Part shown: positions 9,641 through 17,191 of the stretch, piece by piece
How the letters are laid out: the number at the start of each line of letters is the position of its first letter
Position numbering within the stretch: the first letter of the stretch is position 1
DNA from: SZUA-186 sp039714155
GTDB taxonomy: Bacteria > Pseudomonadota > Gammaproteobacteria > UBA9214
Direction: 5' to 3'
DNA: 33,465 nt
Assembly (NCBI GenBank): GCA_039714155.1
Contig: JBDLJX010000022.1
Location: 1 to 33,465 of the forward strand
Made by a program: the position numbers and the translations under genes
The notes under the pieces: model-generated
Databases searched by the model: none
Told to the model about the DNA's origin: nothing
Seen by the model: only the letters and a program-made list of their open reading frames with translations

Positions 9641-10117
9641 ATGAAACTGAAACAAATACTTATCCCTACCAAGGTCGCCACTCAAGGCATGACGGTACGC
9701 GAGGTCTTTACGGAGTGCGGCAGGGCCAATATACCGGCACTGCCGTTCTGCACCCGATCAGGTCGCATTGCAGGCCGGATCACGCTGAAAAACATCCTGA
9801 AGATCTCCTGCCTGCCCGACTACATGGTCGAGTCTGCCAGGATCCTGGGCGAAGAGATGTCCTGTATGGAAGATGTCGAGTCCAAGGCAAGACGGTTGCT
9901 CGACACCCCCATAGACCCCTATGTGCAGGAACCGGCCCTGTCATTAAGTTCCGACGCCCCCGTCATCAAGGCCCTGGCCCTCATGGAGCAGAACGACACC
10001 AGCTATCTGTTTTTGGTGGATAACGGGCAGTACCAGGGGGCTGTCACGATCCAGTGCCTTGCCAGGATGCTTAGCCGGCTCGACCAGAAGGCTAACCCGC
10101 ATTTCTCACCACGATGA
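9641..10117 (+). CDS. CBS-domain protein with C-terminus rewritten by a MITE
   Basis: A 158-aa soluble protein with two CBS motifs (about residues 1-60 and 100-150), which in other proteins bind adenosyl nucleotides and regulate channels or enzymes. It starts 8 bp after the permease and probably acts on it or on the symporter. The last residues (NPHFSPR) are encoded by the 159-bp transposon copy. Removing the element and one CTAA duplicate restores a reading frame that would end in A-K-R-stop, so the insertion replaced two residues by seven. The CBS core is intact and function is probably kept. Confidence 0.82.
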   Translation: MKLKQILIPTKVATQGMTVREVFTECGRANIPALPFCTRSGRIAGRITLKNILKISCLPDYMVESARILGEEMSCMEDVESKARRLLDTPIDPYVQEPALSLSSDAPVIKALALMEQNDTSYLFLVDNGQYQGAVTIQCLARMLSRLDQKANPHFSPR

Positions 10118-10254
10118 CGAGCCCTCGCTTGATCTTTGAATCCACAGCACATTTTCTTCAGTCGGAAATACAGTCCGTATTCCGCTCCTTCAGAAAATGC
10201 ACTGTGAATCCAAATCTCTGCGCGATCATCTCGCCCCGCGGTGAGAAGTGCGGG
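10096..10254. mobile_element. 159-bp MITE, copy 2, inverted, with CTAA target duplication
   Basis: Same length and nearly the same sequence as the copy at 68-226 but in reverse orientation. It begins CCCGCATTTCTCACC, ends GGTGAGAAGTGCGGG, and CTAA flanks both sides (10092-10095 and 10255-10258). The internal palindrome is conserved with a few substitutions. It sits between the convergent CBS-protein gene and histidine phosphatase gene and supplies the stop codon of the former. The hairpin may act as a transcriptional barrier in both directions (inference). Confidence 0.86.
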
Positions 10255-10277
10255 CTAAGCGTTAAAATTCGGGAAAC

Positions 10278-10988
10278 TCAGATGCCCCCGGCAGGCAGGG
10301 TGGAAATCTTCGGCGCATAGGGTATTTTTTCAGAAATCACCGATCCACCTGCGACAGGACAGGAAACGGGTATCTCGATGACGCCTTCACGGACAAACCC
10401 GGACGGTTTACCCAGTTCGTCATAACGCACACAGGTTTCTCCATCAAACAGGAAATCACCGATATAGCGGTGTGATATCCTGTGTTTGAGGTTGTCCGCA
10501 TAGTGCAGTCCGAGAAAATGACTGACAAGCCCCCGTACCACACCGGCATGAACGACGATGAGAACAGTCTGTTGTGGCTGTGTCTTTGCCAGGGATGAAA
10601 GATAGCTGACGCTGCGCTGTTGCATCTGGCGGAAACTCTCGCCCCCCGGATAGACAAAATCCGGGTCCTTCTTGTGTCGCGGGTAGTGTTCGGCCACCCA
10701 CTTCTTTTTCTTTTTGTACAGTTTCCCGTAGTTGACCTCATTCAGTGCCGGAGTGTCGTGAATGATATGGATACCAAGGAGCCGGGCATGAAACATCGCG
10801 GTCCGCCGGGACCGTTCCAGATCACTTGAGTAGACGGCATCGAAGCGTATCCCGTTTTCCCGCAACCGGGCGCCGACAAACTCGACATCGGCCCTCCAGC
10901 CCTTGTCACGTGGTGAATCCCCCCAACCCAGAATCTGCTCAGATGCATTAATTAGTGTTTTATAGTGCCTGGTTATGATCACGCGCAT
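10278..10988 (-). CDS. Histidine phosphatase superfamily protein (phosphoglycerate mutase-like)
   Basis: A 236-aa cytoplasmic protein of the branch-1 histidine phosphatase clan. The N-terminal catalytic motif is TRHYKTLIN, where the usual RHG is RHY; His8 would be the phospho-accepting residue. The supporting motifs SSDLERSRRTA and VVHAGVVRGL carry the expected Arg and second His. The substrate is not predictable; the family covers phosphosugar, phosphoprotein and nucleotide-derived substrates. The C-terminal 50 residues are family-divergent. The ATG at 10988 has only a weak ribosome-binding site. It is monocistronic between the MITE and a Nudix gene on the same strand. Confidence 0.85.
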   Translation of the reverse strand: MRVIITRHYKTLINASEQILGWGDSPRDKGWRADVEFVGARLRENGIRFDAVYSSDLERSRRTAMFHARLLGIHIIHDTPALNEVNYGKLYKKKKKWVAEHYPRHKKDPDFVYPGGESFRQMQQRSVSYLSSLAKTQPQQTVLIVVHAGVVRGLVSHFLGLHYADNLKHRISHRYIGDFLFDGETCVRYDELGKPSGFVREGVIEIPVSCPVAGGSVISEKIPYAPKISTLPAGGI

Positions 10989-11214
10989 AGCTAGAAAGAT
11001 AACAAGTTATAACGATATTGTAAAAACCTTCTGAACAATATCAGTTAAGTTCATAATATTGAGCACTGCAAGCCGTACAGCCACAAGATCATGTACTTAC
11101 CTGGAATATCTTTTCTGACCCGGCTCCAGGCCCTGCTCCCGGTCACAGGCATTGCCTCCCGTCACTGGCCCCGGCGCCTGCTCTGTTTCAGGAATTCCCG
11201 GACAGGCAGGGCTG

Positions 11215-11877
11215 TCATGCCACCGATGACCCCCGCGAGCTAACGATTGTGCGAATCATTGCTTTTGCATTGACCAGTTGACGGACCCTTTTCCATAACC
11301 TGTCAGGTGAATGTTCGTAGATATCACATAATGTGTCGGCTGATATCCACAGCAGTTCTCTTCGCTTCGAGAATCTTGTGCCAGCATCCAGTTCCCATTC
11401 CCTGTTCAACTCCGTCACATCCCGGTATTCGAATTCGATAAAGAAGGTTTTCCAGTCCCTGGGCTTGCCTTTGCTTCCCTTATCCCTTGAACACCACCAG
11501 TCCGGATGGCTTCGCAAGGTTCTGTCGAACAACGATTCCAGCAACGGAGTCTGGGTCTGAATACGCTCCCGCGTCAACTCGGCGGCACGGATATCTCCGG
11601 AGAAATACATGGTTTCCGTTTCTTCTATGAATTCGCGTATGGCCGTTTGCCTGTGGCTCTCCCCCTGCTCTCCGCCACCGCCAAAATCCACCAGGTGGCC
11701 CGCCCTCCTGCCGCTGAATGTCTTGTGAAACAGGAACAGAACCTGCCCGTCTTTCACACAAAAAGGAATGACACCGGCACCCGTATACATTATGTTTTCT
11801 GGAGAGCTGTGTTCTGAAATAAAACAACCGGATTCCGCGTTTCCGCAGTAGATTAACCTGTTCCCGGACAGCCTCAT
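11215..11877 (-). CDS. Nudix hydrolase family protein
   Basis: A 220-aa protein with a Nudix box at about residues 67-89: G-x5-E-x7-REFIEETE, matching the canonical GX5EX7REUXEEXGU except that the last Gly is not present. Nudix enzymes hydrolyse nucleoside diphosphates linked to another group using Mg2+ bound by the box glutamates. The substrate is unknown. An internal Met at residue 30 (start 11790, MYTGAGVIPF) fits the usual beginning of the fold, so the true protein may be 191 aa; neither start has a good ribosome-binding site. The first 29 residues do not resemble a signal peptide. Confidence 0.8.
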   Translation of the reverse strand: MRLSGNRLIYCGNAESGCFISEHSSPENIMYTGAGVIPFCVKDGQVLFLFHKTFSGRRAGHLVDFGGGGEQGESHRQTAIREFIEETETMYFSGDIRAAELTRERIQTQTPLLESLFDRTLRSHPDWWCSRDKGSKGKPRDWKTFFIEFEYRDVTELNREWELDAGTRFSKRRELLWISADTLCDIYEHSPDRLWKRVRQLVNAKAMIRTIVSSRGSSVA

Positions 11878-11907
11878 AGCGCCAGATCGGCAATTTTTGG
11901 AAAGGTA

Positions 11908-12288
11908 CTACGCGACCTGCACAGGAATGGCGTGACGCGTGTCCCTGATGTGATTGTTCTCATCAAGGTAGATCAATGTTGGCTCGAATGCCGCAGCTTC
12001 CTGTTGTGACAACACGGCATAGGTGCAGATGATGACCCGGTCACCGGGACTGGCCTTGTGTGCAGCAGCACCGTTGACCGAGATGATGCCGCTGTTGTCT
12101 CCGGCGCGAATGGCATAGGTGGTAAAACGCTCGCCATTGTCCAGGTTATAGATCTGGATCTGTTCATACTCACGGATATTGGCCGCGTTCAGCAATGCCC
12201 CATCGATGGCACAGGACCCCTCGTACTCGAGTTCGGCGTGTGTCACCCGGGCGTGGTGCAACTTGGATTTCAACAGCGTAATTTGCAT
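11908..12288 (-). CDS. panD: Aspartate 1-decarboxylase proenzyme
   Basis: A 126-aa proenzyme making beta-alanine for pantothenate. The self-processing site is intact: Gly24-Ser25 in EYEGSCAID, where Ser25 becomes the pyruvoyl group. Lys9, Tyr58-type region and the conserved NGAAAHK loop are present. The ATG at 12288 puts the serine exactly at position 25; a longer TTG-initiated frame would not. It lies 94 bp downstream of panC on the same strand; the AT-rich gap may hold a separate promoter. All three pan genes needed for pantothenate from ketoisovalerate and aspartate, except the ketopantoate reductase, are together here. Confidence 0.95.
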   Translation of the reverse strand: MQITLLKSKLHHARVTHAELEYEGSCAIDGALLNAANIREYEQIQIYNLDNGERFTTYAIRAGDNSGIISVNGAAAHKASPGDRVIICTYAVLSQQEAAAFEPTLIYLDENNHIRDTRHAIPVQVA

Positions 12289-12382
12289 AGTCGTAGCGAT
12301 TGCCAATAATCAGGCCGTGATTATCCTGACTTGGCGGTCAGACTTCAACAAGCAAACATAATATTTGCATGAGATTATATCG

Positions 12383-13234
12383 CTAACTGATTGATATCGA
12401 TAGATTGTCGATCAGGCGTGCCTGGCCAAGCCAGGCGGCGACCAGCAGTCGCAGCTCGCTGTCACCGGGGCCCGCCTCGGCCAGGTCAGAGGCGCGTCGC
12501 AAACTGGCATAGTCCGGCCGGAAGCCGGCCTGTTGCAGCGTGGACATGGCGGCCTGCTCGATGGCACGGTAATCCGTCGCGCCAGCCTCGATGTCAGACT
12601 TGATGCCGCACAGCAGCTGGTACAACTGCGCCGCAGTTGCCCGTTCCGCCGGCGTCAGGTAACGGTTGCGTGAACTCATGGCAAGGCCATCGTCTTCACG
12701 CACGGTTGCAACACCTACAATGACAACCGGCATGCACAGCGCTTGTGTCATGCGCCGGATCACAACCAGTTGCTGGTAATCCTTCTCACCGAAGACAGCG
12801 ATATCCGGCTGTACCAGGTTAAAGAGTTTGGCCACGACCGTCGCCACCCCGGTGAAATGGCCAGGGCGGAATTTTCCACAGAGTATCTTGCCAAGTTCCG
12901 GCACCTCGACATACGGGGCATTGGCGAGGTCTTCCGGGTACATCGTTTCGACTTCCGGGACAAACAGCAGATCGGCATCAACATCCATCAATGCACGACT
13001 GTCATCCTCCAGTGTCCGTGGATAGGCCGCGTAATCCTCCTCCGGGCCAAACTGCATCGGGTTGACGAAAATACTCACGACCACGCGGTCGGCGATCGCC
13101 TGCGCATGCCGCACCAGTTGCAGGTGACCGGCATGCAGGTTACCCATGGTCGGGACAAGGGCAATACGTTGCGCTTGCTGGCGCCAGTGCCGGCTAACGG
13201 CATGCAGCTCATCGGCGCTGGTAACGGTCTGCAT
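12383..13234 (-). CDS. panC: Pantothenate synthetase (pantoate-beta-alanine ligase)
   Basis: A 283-aa cytoplasmic enzyme that condenses pantoate and beta-alanine with ATP. The HIGH-like nucleotide motif is PTMGNLHAGHLQLV (about residues 28-41), the active-site segment FGEKDYQQL follows, and the KMSKS-like loop is MSSRNRYL. Length is normal for the family. It begins 8 bp after panB, so the two are translationally linked in one operon whose promoter is probably upstream of pcnB. Confidence 0.96.
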   Translation of the reverse strand: MQTVTSADELHAVSRHWRQQAQRIALVPTMGNLHAGHLQLVRHAQAIADRVVVSIFVNPMQFGPEEDYAAYPRTLEDDSRALMDVDADLLFVPEVETMYPEDLANAPYVEVPELGKILCGKFRPGHFTGVATVVAKLFNLVQPDIAVFGEKDYQQLVVIRRMTQALCMPVVIVGVATVREDDGLAMSSRNRYLTPAERATAAQLYQLLCGIKSDIEAGATDYRAIEQAAMSTLQQAGFRPDYASLRRASDLAEAGPGDSELRLLVAAWLGQARLIDNLSISIS

Positions 13235-13242
13235 GACGGCAA

Positions 13243-14055
13243 TCAGAAACAGTGTTCCACTGCCGGATAGCTGCCATCCCTGACAGCCGTGATATAGGCC
13301 GAGATAGCATCCGGTACATTGCCGTTGTCCGGCAGGAAATTGCGCACAAATCTTGGCAGCTTGCCGGGCGTAATACCGAGCATGTCGTACAGCACCAGTA
13401 CCTGGCCATCACAGCCGGGACCGGCACCGATACCAATGGTCGGCATACTGACCCGGCCGGTAACCTGTGTTGCAAGGTCCGCCGGTATGCATTCCATCAC
13501 CAGCAACGTGGCGCCAGCCTGCTCCAGGCTCCCGGCATCGGCCAGCAGCGTCCTGGCGCCGGCCTCGTCCCGGCCCTGTACACGGTAACCGCCGAGTTCC
13601 ACAATCGATTGTGGCAGCAGCCCGATGTGGCCACAGACCGGAATACCGTGATTGACCAGATGCTGTACGGTCTCCGCCATCGCCTGGCCACCTTCCAGCT
13701 TGACCATGTCCGCGCCGCCTTCGGCCACCAGCCGCGCGGCATTAGCAAGCGCCTGCCTGGGGTTGGCGTAGCTCAAGTACGGCATATCCACGACCCGCAG
13801 GGAATACCGGCCGACACGCGCAACATTGGCGGCATGGTAAAGCATGTCGCTCATGGTGACCGGCACGGTGGTCTCGTGACCCTTGATCACCATGCCAAGC
13901 GAGTCGCCAATGATAAACACGTCAATGCCGGCAGCTTCCAGCAGCCGGGTAAAACTGGCGTCATAACAGGTCAGGCTGGCGATCTTCTCGCCCTGCGCCT
14001 TCATCTGCTGCAGGGTTTCGATCGTGACGGGTGAGTGTGTCGATTGGTCTGCCAT
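13243..14055 (-). CDS. panB: 3-methyl-2-oxobutanoate hydroxymethyltransferase (ketopantoate)
   Basis: A 270-aa TIM-barrel enzyme that transfers a hydroxymethyl group from methylene-tetrahydrofolate to ketoisovalerate, the first committed pantothenate step. Metal and substrate motifs are seen in order: SLTCYDASFTRLLEAAGID, IGDSLGMVIKGHETTVPVTM, VKLEGG, GHIGLLPQS and GIGAGPGCDGQVLV. Its folate-derived cofactor links it to folK two genes upstream. It precedes panC by 8 bp. Confidence 0.96.
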   Translation of the reverse strand: MADQSTHSPVTIETLQQMKAQGEKIASLTCYDASFTRLLEAAGIDVFIIGDSLGMVIKGHETTVPVTMSDMLYHAANVARVGRYSLRVVDMPYLSYANPRQALANAARLVAEGGADMVKLEGGQAMAETVQHLVNHGIPVCGHIGLLPQSIVELGGYRVQGRDEAGARTLLADAGSLEQAGATLLVMECIPADLATQVTGRVSMPTIGIGAGPGCDGQVLVLYDMLGITPGKLPRFVRNFLPDNGNVPDAISAYITAVRDGSYPAVEHCF

Positions 14056-14089
14056 AAAATACCGTTAACCCTCCAGACAACAGCTGCGT

Positions 14090-14740
14090 TCAGATCACTG
14101 CCGAAATCGGGTTGAAATACTGCCGGCCACTGCGTATTACATAAATCTGTTCCAGCAGTGCCTGGTAGTCGCGCTCATTATCCACCAGGTCGATGTGGGC
14201 GGCGTTGACGATCAGCAGCGGCGCAGCCTCGTAGTAGTGAAACATGCGCGTGTAGGCCTCGGACAGACGTCGCAGGTACGTGACGTCGATCTTGCGTTCG
14301 TACTTGATGCCGCGCCTGGCGATGCGTTTCAGCAGCACATCTTCCGGTGCCTGCAGGTAGATCACCAGATCCGGCTCCGGGGCATCCACGGTCACATGCT
14401 CATAGACCTGTTCATAGAGCTTCAGTTCCTCGGCATCGAGAGTAAGCTCGGCAAACAGCCGGTCCTTCTGCATCAGGAAATCCGCCACCCGCACCGGCTG
14501 GAACATATCGGCCTGGCGCATGGCCTGCATCTGGCGGGCACGCTGAAACAGGAAGAACAGCTGGGCCGGCAAGGCACCGGCACGCGGGTCCTGGTAGAAA
14601 CGTTCGAGAAACGGGTTTTCCTCGGCGCTCTCCAGTAGCAGATCTGACTCAAAACTCTCTGCCAACCGCCTGGCGAGACTGGTTTTACCGACGCCGATTG
14701 GTCCTTCAACGACGATGTAGCCGGGTTGCTCCCTGCCCAT
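14090..14740 (-). CDS. Deoxynucleoside kinase family protein
   Basis: A 216-aa P-loop kinase of the deoxyadenosine/deoxyguanosine kinase family. The Walker A is GPIGVGKTS near the N-terminus, a KDR motif is in MQKDRLFAEL, and the LID arginines are in RRGIKYERKIDVTYLRR. Such enzymes phosphorylate deoxynucleosides for salvage; the specificity is not readable. The start at 14740 is two bases after the folK stop (TGAGTATG), so translational coupling fixes the start over the longer frame to 14779. A kinase of this family between folK and panB is a familiar gammaproteobacterial arrangement. Confidence 0.88.
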   Translation of the reverse strand: MGREQPGYIVVEGPIGVGKTSLARRLAESFESDLLLESAEENPFLERFYQDPRAGALPAQLFFLFQRARQMQAMRQADMFQPVRVADFLMQKDRLFAELTLDAEELKLYEQVYEHVTVDAPEPDLVIYLQAPEDVLLKRIARRGIKYERKIDVTYLRRLSEAYTRMFHYYEAAPLLIVNAAHIDLVDNERDYQALLEQIYVIRSGRQYFNPISAVI

Positions 14741-14742
14741 AC

Positions 14743-15231
14743 TCAGACAACCAGTTTTTTCACGGAGTGATTCTCGCAACTGGCTATCAGGGTGCTCAAC
14801 ATGCCGTGACCCGGGAGATTCATGTTACCGGCAATCTCGGCCAGCGGGATGATGACAAAGTCGCGTTCGTGCATCCCCGGGTGCGGTAGTGTCAGCTCAT
14901 CCGTGCGGATTTTCCTCTTGCCATACAGCAGCAGATCGAGATCGATCAGGCGCGGCCCCCATTTATCATCGGAACGTTCCCGGCCCATGCGGTCCTCGAT
15001 CTTCTGCAGGGCACGCAGCAGTTCTTCCGCTGACAGCAGTGTGTCGATCGCGGCAACGGCATTGACATAATCAGGCTGATCGGCGGGACCCATGGGCTTG
15101 CTGCCATACAGACCCGACTGTGCCACCAGCACGGAATCCGGAATGCTATCCAGCTCCTCCAGTGCCTCTTTCACCTGCCTGACCGGATCATCGAGATTAC
15201 TGCCAATGCCTATATAGGCCATGAGTTTCAT
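14743..15231 (-). CDS. folK: 2-amino-4-hydroxy-6-hydroxymethyldihydropteridine pyrophosphokinase
   Basis: A 162-aa enzyme that pyrophosphorylates the pterin precursor before dihydropteroate synthase. The signature PRLIDLDLLLYG and the downstream LPHPGMHERDFVIIPL are intact, and the N-terminus AYIGIGSNLDDP is typical. GGAGACAG lies just upstream of the ATG. The ATG overlaps the pcnB stop as ATGA. A longer open frame upstream to 15348 runs inside pcnB and is not used. Confidence 0.95.
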   Translation of the reverse strand: MKLMAYIGIGSNLDDPVRQVKEALEELDSIPDSVLVAQSGLYGSKPMGPADQPDYVNAVAAIDTLLSAEELLRALQKIEDRMGRERSDDKWGPRLIDLDLLLYGKRKIRTDELTLPHPGMHERDFVIIPLAEIAGNMNLPGHGMLSTLIASCENHSVKKLVV

Positions 15232-16553
15232 ACTGTCTCCTTTCCTGACTGGCGTCGTGGCCGGCGGCGACGGTGTTTGCGCGGCCGTGTTCTGGTCACT
15301 TCCTTTTCCCGCTGCTGCGGGTGCAGTTCCTGGAAATCGGTCCACCACTGCCCCAGCTCCGTGTCGACTTCACCGGCATCGCCGCGCAGCAGCAGGAAGT
15401 CATAGGCCGCCCGGAAACGCGGGTGGCCCAGCACGCGCAGACTGCGTTTACCGCCCTTCAGCTCCAGACGTAACTGTAACATCCAGATTTCCCGCATCGG
15501 CAGTGAAAAGCGTCGCGGTATGGTTATGACCTTCGCCTGCTCGGCAATAATCTGTGAACTGGCATGCTGCATGGCCTGTGCCGGGTGCTGTCCTCCGGCC
15601 TCGAGCTTGCGCGCACGTTCACGCACCGGTTGCCACAGGAACAGCGCAAACAGGAACGCCGGCGTCACCGGCTTGTCCTGCTGTATGCGGATGTCGGTAT
15701 TTTCCATACCGCGGTTGATCAATGTCAGCGGAAAATGTTCCTCTTCATGGGTCAGCGCCTGTTCCGTCAACGGGAACAGCTGGCCGAACAGCTGGTAATG
15801 CCGCAAGGCCTCGAAGGTTGCCAGCGCACAGCCGCCCATGAACAGTTTCAGCATCTCGTCAAACAGACGTGCCGGCGGAATATCGCCCAGCAATGGCGCC
15901 AGTTCCATAACAGGCGCCTCACTGTCCTTGTGAATCCGGAAACCCAGCTTGGTGGCAAAACGTACCGCCCGTAACATTCGCACCGGGTCTTCGCGGTAAC
16001 GCTGTTCCGGATCGCCAATCAGACGCAGCATACCGGCATTCAGGTCATCCATGCCACCAACGTAGTCGATGACGGAGAAATCACTGATGTTGTAGTACAG
16101 GGCATTGACGGTGAAATCGCGGCGGAAGGCATCTTCCTCGATGCTGCCGTAGACGTTGTCACGTACGATGCGGCCCTCATCATCAATGTGCTGCTCGCTG
16201 TTGTCTTTGGCGCCGGACTCCTGCAGCGCACGGAATGTGGCAACCTCGATAACCTCGCGGCCAAACATGATATGGGCGAGCCGAAAGCGGCGACCGATCA
16301 GGCGGCAGTTGCGAAACAGCTGGCGAACTTCATCGGGATGGGCGTCGGTGCCGATATCGAAATCCTTGGGCTCGCGTCCCAGCAACAGATCACGCACCCC
16401 GCCACCCACCAGGTGACCCTGATAACCCGCATCCTTCAGACGATACAGCACCTTCAGGGCGCTGGGACTGATATTGGCCCTGGAGATCGGGTGCTGAGAC
16501 CGGTCGAAGACGGTGGGTTCGCTGGTGTTTTTGATACTTCCTGTACTGCTCAC
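15228..16553 (-). CDS. pcnB: Poly(A) polymerase I
   Basis: About 441 aa. It adds 3' poly(A) tails that promote RNA decay, and belongs to the class II nucleotidyltransferases with CCA-adding enzymes. The catalytic core LVGGGVRDLLLGREPKDFDIGT carries the DxD metal ligands, followed by RRFRLAHIMFGREVIEVATFR and GSIEEDAFRRDFTVNALYYN. The C-terminus is strongly basic (RTRPRKHRRRRPRR), as in E. coli PcnB. I chose the GTG at 16553, because a TTG further upstream would lie in the promoter; no ATG is available before the conserved ISRANIS segment. Its stop overlaps folK by ATGA. Confidence 0.92.
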   Translation of the reverse strand: MSSTGSIKNTSEPTVFDRSQHPISRANISPSALKVLYRLKDAGYQGHLVGGGVRDLLLGREPKDFDIGTDAHPDEVRQLFRNCRLIGRRFRLAHIMFGREVIEVATFRALQESGAKDNSEQHIDDEGRIVRDNVYGSIEEDAFRRDFTVNALYYNISDFSVIDYVGGMDDLNAGMLRLIGDPEQRYREDPVRMLRAVRFATKLGFRIHKDSEAPVMELAPLLGDIPPARLFDEMLKLFMGGCALATFEALRHYQLFGQLFPLTEQALTHEEEHFPLTLINRGMENTDIRIQQDKPVTPAFLFALFLWQPVRERARKLEAGGQHPAQAMQHASSQIIAEQAKVITIPRRFSLPMREIWMLQLRLELKGGKRSLRVLGHPRFRAAYDFLLLRGDAGEVDTELGQWWTDFQELHPQQREKEVTRTRPRKHRRRRPRRQSGKETV

Positions 16554-16563
16554 AGGGCTTTGC

Positions 16564-16591
16564 TTGTGGATGGATAAGTTGGGCGTATAAT
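16564..16591 (+). promoter_or_regulatory. Promoter of tRNA-Glu
   Basis: A perfect TATAAT (16586-16591) with TTGTGG 16 bases upstream (16564-16569) faces the tRNA gene, whose first base is 42 bp beyond the -10. The -35 matches three of six consensus positions. The -10 overlaps the opposite-strand -10 of pcnB. Confidence 0.6.
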
Positions 16592-16595
16592 ACCA
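16587..16595 (-). promoter_or_regulatory. Extended -10 promoter of pcnB operon
   Basis: On the minus strand the sequence reads TGGTATTAT, an extended -10 (TGn + TATTAT) that does not need a good -35. Transcription would begin about 16580, leaving a leader of roughly 27 bases to the GTG start of pcnB. It occupies the same base pairs as the tRNA-Glu -10. Confidence 0.45.
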
Positions 16596-16632
16596 CCGCT
16601 GCCTGATCTGTGTTCGCAATAAACCTGCAGAT

Positions 16633-16707
16633 GCTCCCTTCGTCTAGTGGTTAGGACACTGGCCTCTCACGCCGGTAACAGGGGTTCGAGTCCCCTAGGG
16701 AGCGCCA
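16633..16707 (+). tRNA. tRNA-Glu (anticodon CTC)
   Basis: A complete cloverleaf: acceptor GCTCCCT pairing with AGGGAGC, D-arm GTCTAGTGGTTAGGAC, anticodon stem CTGGC/GCCGG around loop CTCTCAC (anticodon CTC), T-arm with TTCGAGT loop and encoded GCCA end. It closely follows the usual bacterial tRNA-Glu sequence but has CTC rather than TTC, so it reads GAG codons. Its 3' half is duplicated at 25150-25198, marking it as the integration site of the adjoining island. Confidence 0.97.
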
Positions 16708-16708
16708 T
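16660..16708. repeat. attL of the tRNA-Glu island (49-bp direct repeat, left)
   Basis: From the anticodon stem to one base beyond the CCA end of tRNA-Glu, this 49-bp stretch recurs at 25150-25198 with a single difference (T at 16696, C at 25186). A tRNA 3' half serving as attachment site is the classic target of tyrosine integrases. Confidence 0.88.
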
Positions 16709-16791
16709 ATATTTCAAATACTTACTTTATCCCGCCCATGCCGTACGGAACATTGAAATAATAACGCGGTTTCACCGTGTGATTTTTGCAG

Positions 16792-17007
16792 TCAATGCAG
16801 CCGCCCCTGCCCCCGCTTTCCCTGCATGATCCGTTCATGCTCCCGCCGCTCCCACTGTGCCAGCAGTTCCCAAAACACTTGTAGTTCCTAGCGGGTCATT
16901 CGCTTGATGAAGTCCATGCGGTAAGTCTGACAGGTGCCTGGGTGGGTGTCTGTCAGAACTATCTGATTGCTGCATAAGAAATCTCTAAAACGACGCTTTG
17001 CGGTCAT
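16792..17007 (-). pseudogene. KRMTPEEL-family mini-gene, copy A, with nonsense codon
   Basis: A 72-codon frame begins with ATG at 17007 (MTAKRRFRDFLCSNQI), continues MDFIKRMTR, meets a TAG at 16890-16888, and goes on in the same frame (ELQVFWELLAQWERREHER) to TGA at 16792. The intact relative at 18286-18513 has TPEEL where this copy has TR-stop-EL. Alignment over the whole length shows a single broken codon. Function unknown. Confidence 0.6.
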
Positions 17008-17191
17008 TACAGATTACTATTTTTATTATTTGATTCACTGATAGAAAAGCTGATTTGATAAGTCCTGTTTATGTGAGCGTTTGGTGATTAGGTGATAAAT
17101 ATCTGTGGCTGATATACTCCGCCCAACAGCCAAGAATGAAAATAAGGTTCTGGCTGTAATAACCAATAATTAGACTTGCGGAGGAATCATC

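Noticed and set aside
68..10254. Composite transposon formed by the two inverted 159-bp elements
   Set aside because: The copies have different target duplications and no transposase lies between them; the genes inside are ordinary chromosomal ones. Independent insertions explain the data.
11908..16553. panD-panC-panB-dNK-folK-pcnB as an unusual cluster
   Set aside because: This order is common in gammaproteobacteria; nothing in it departs from expectation.
16647..16829. 60-codon frame running through tRNA-Glu
   Set aside because: It overlaps the tRNA and attL and has no ribosome-binding site.
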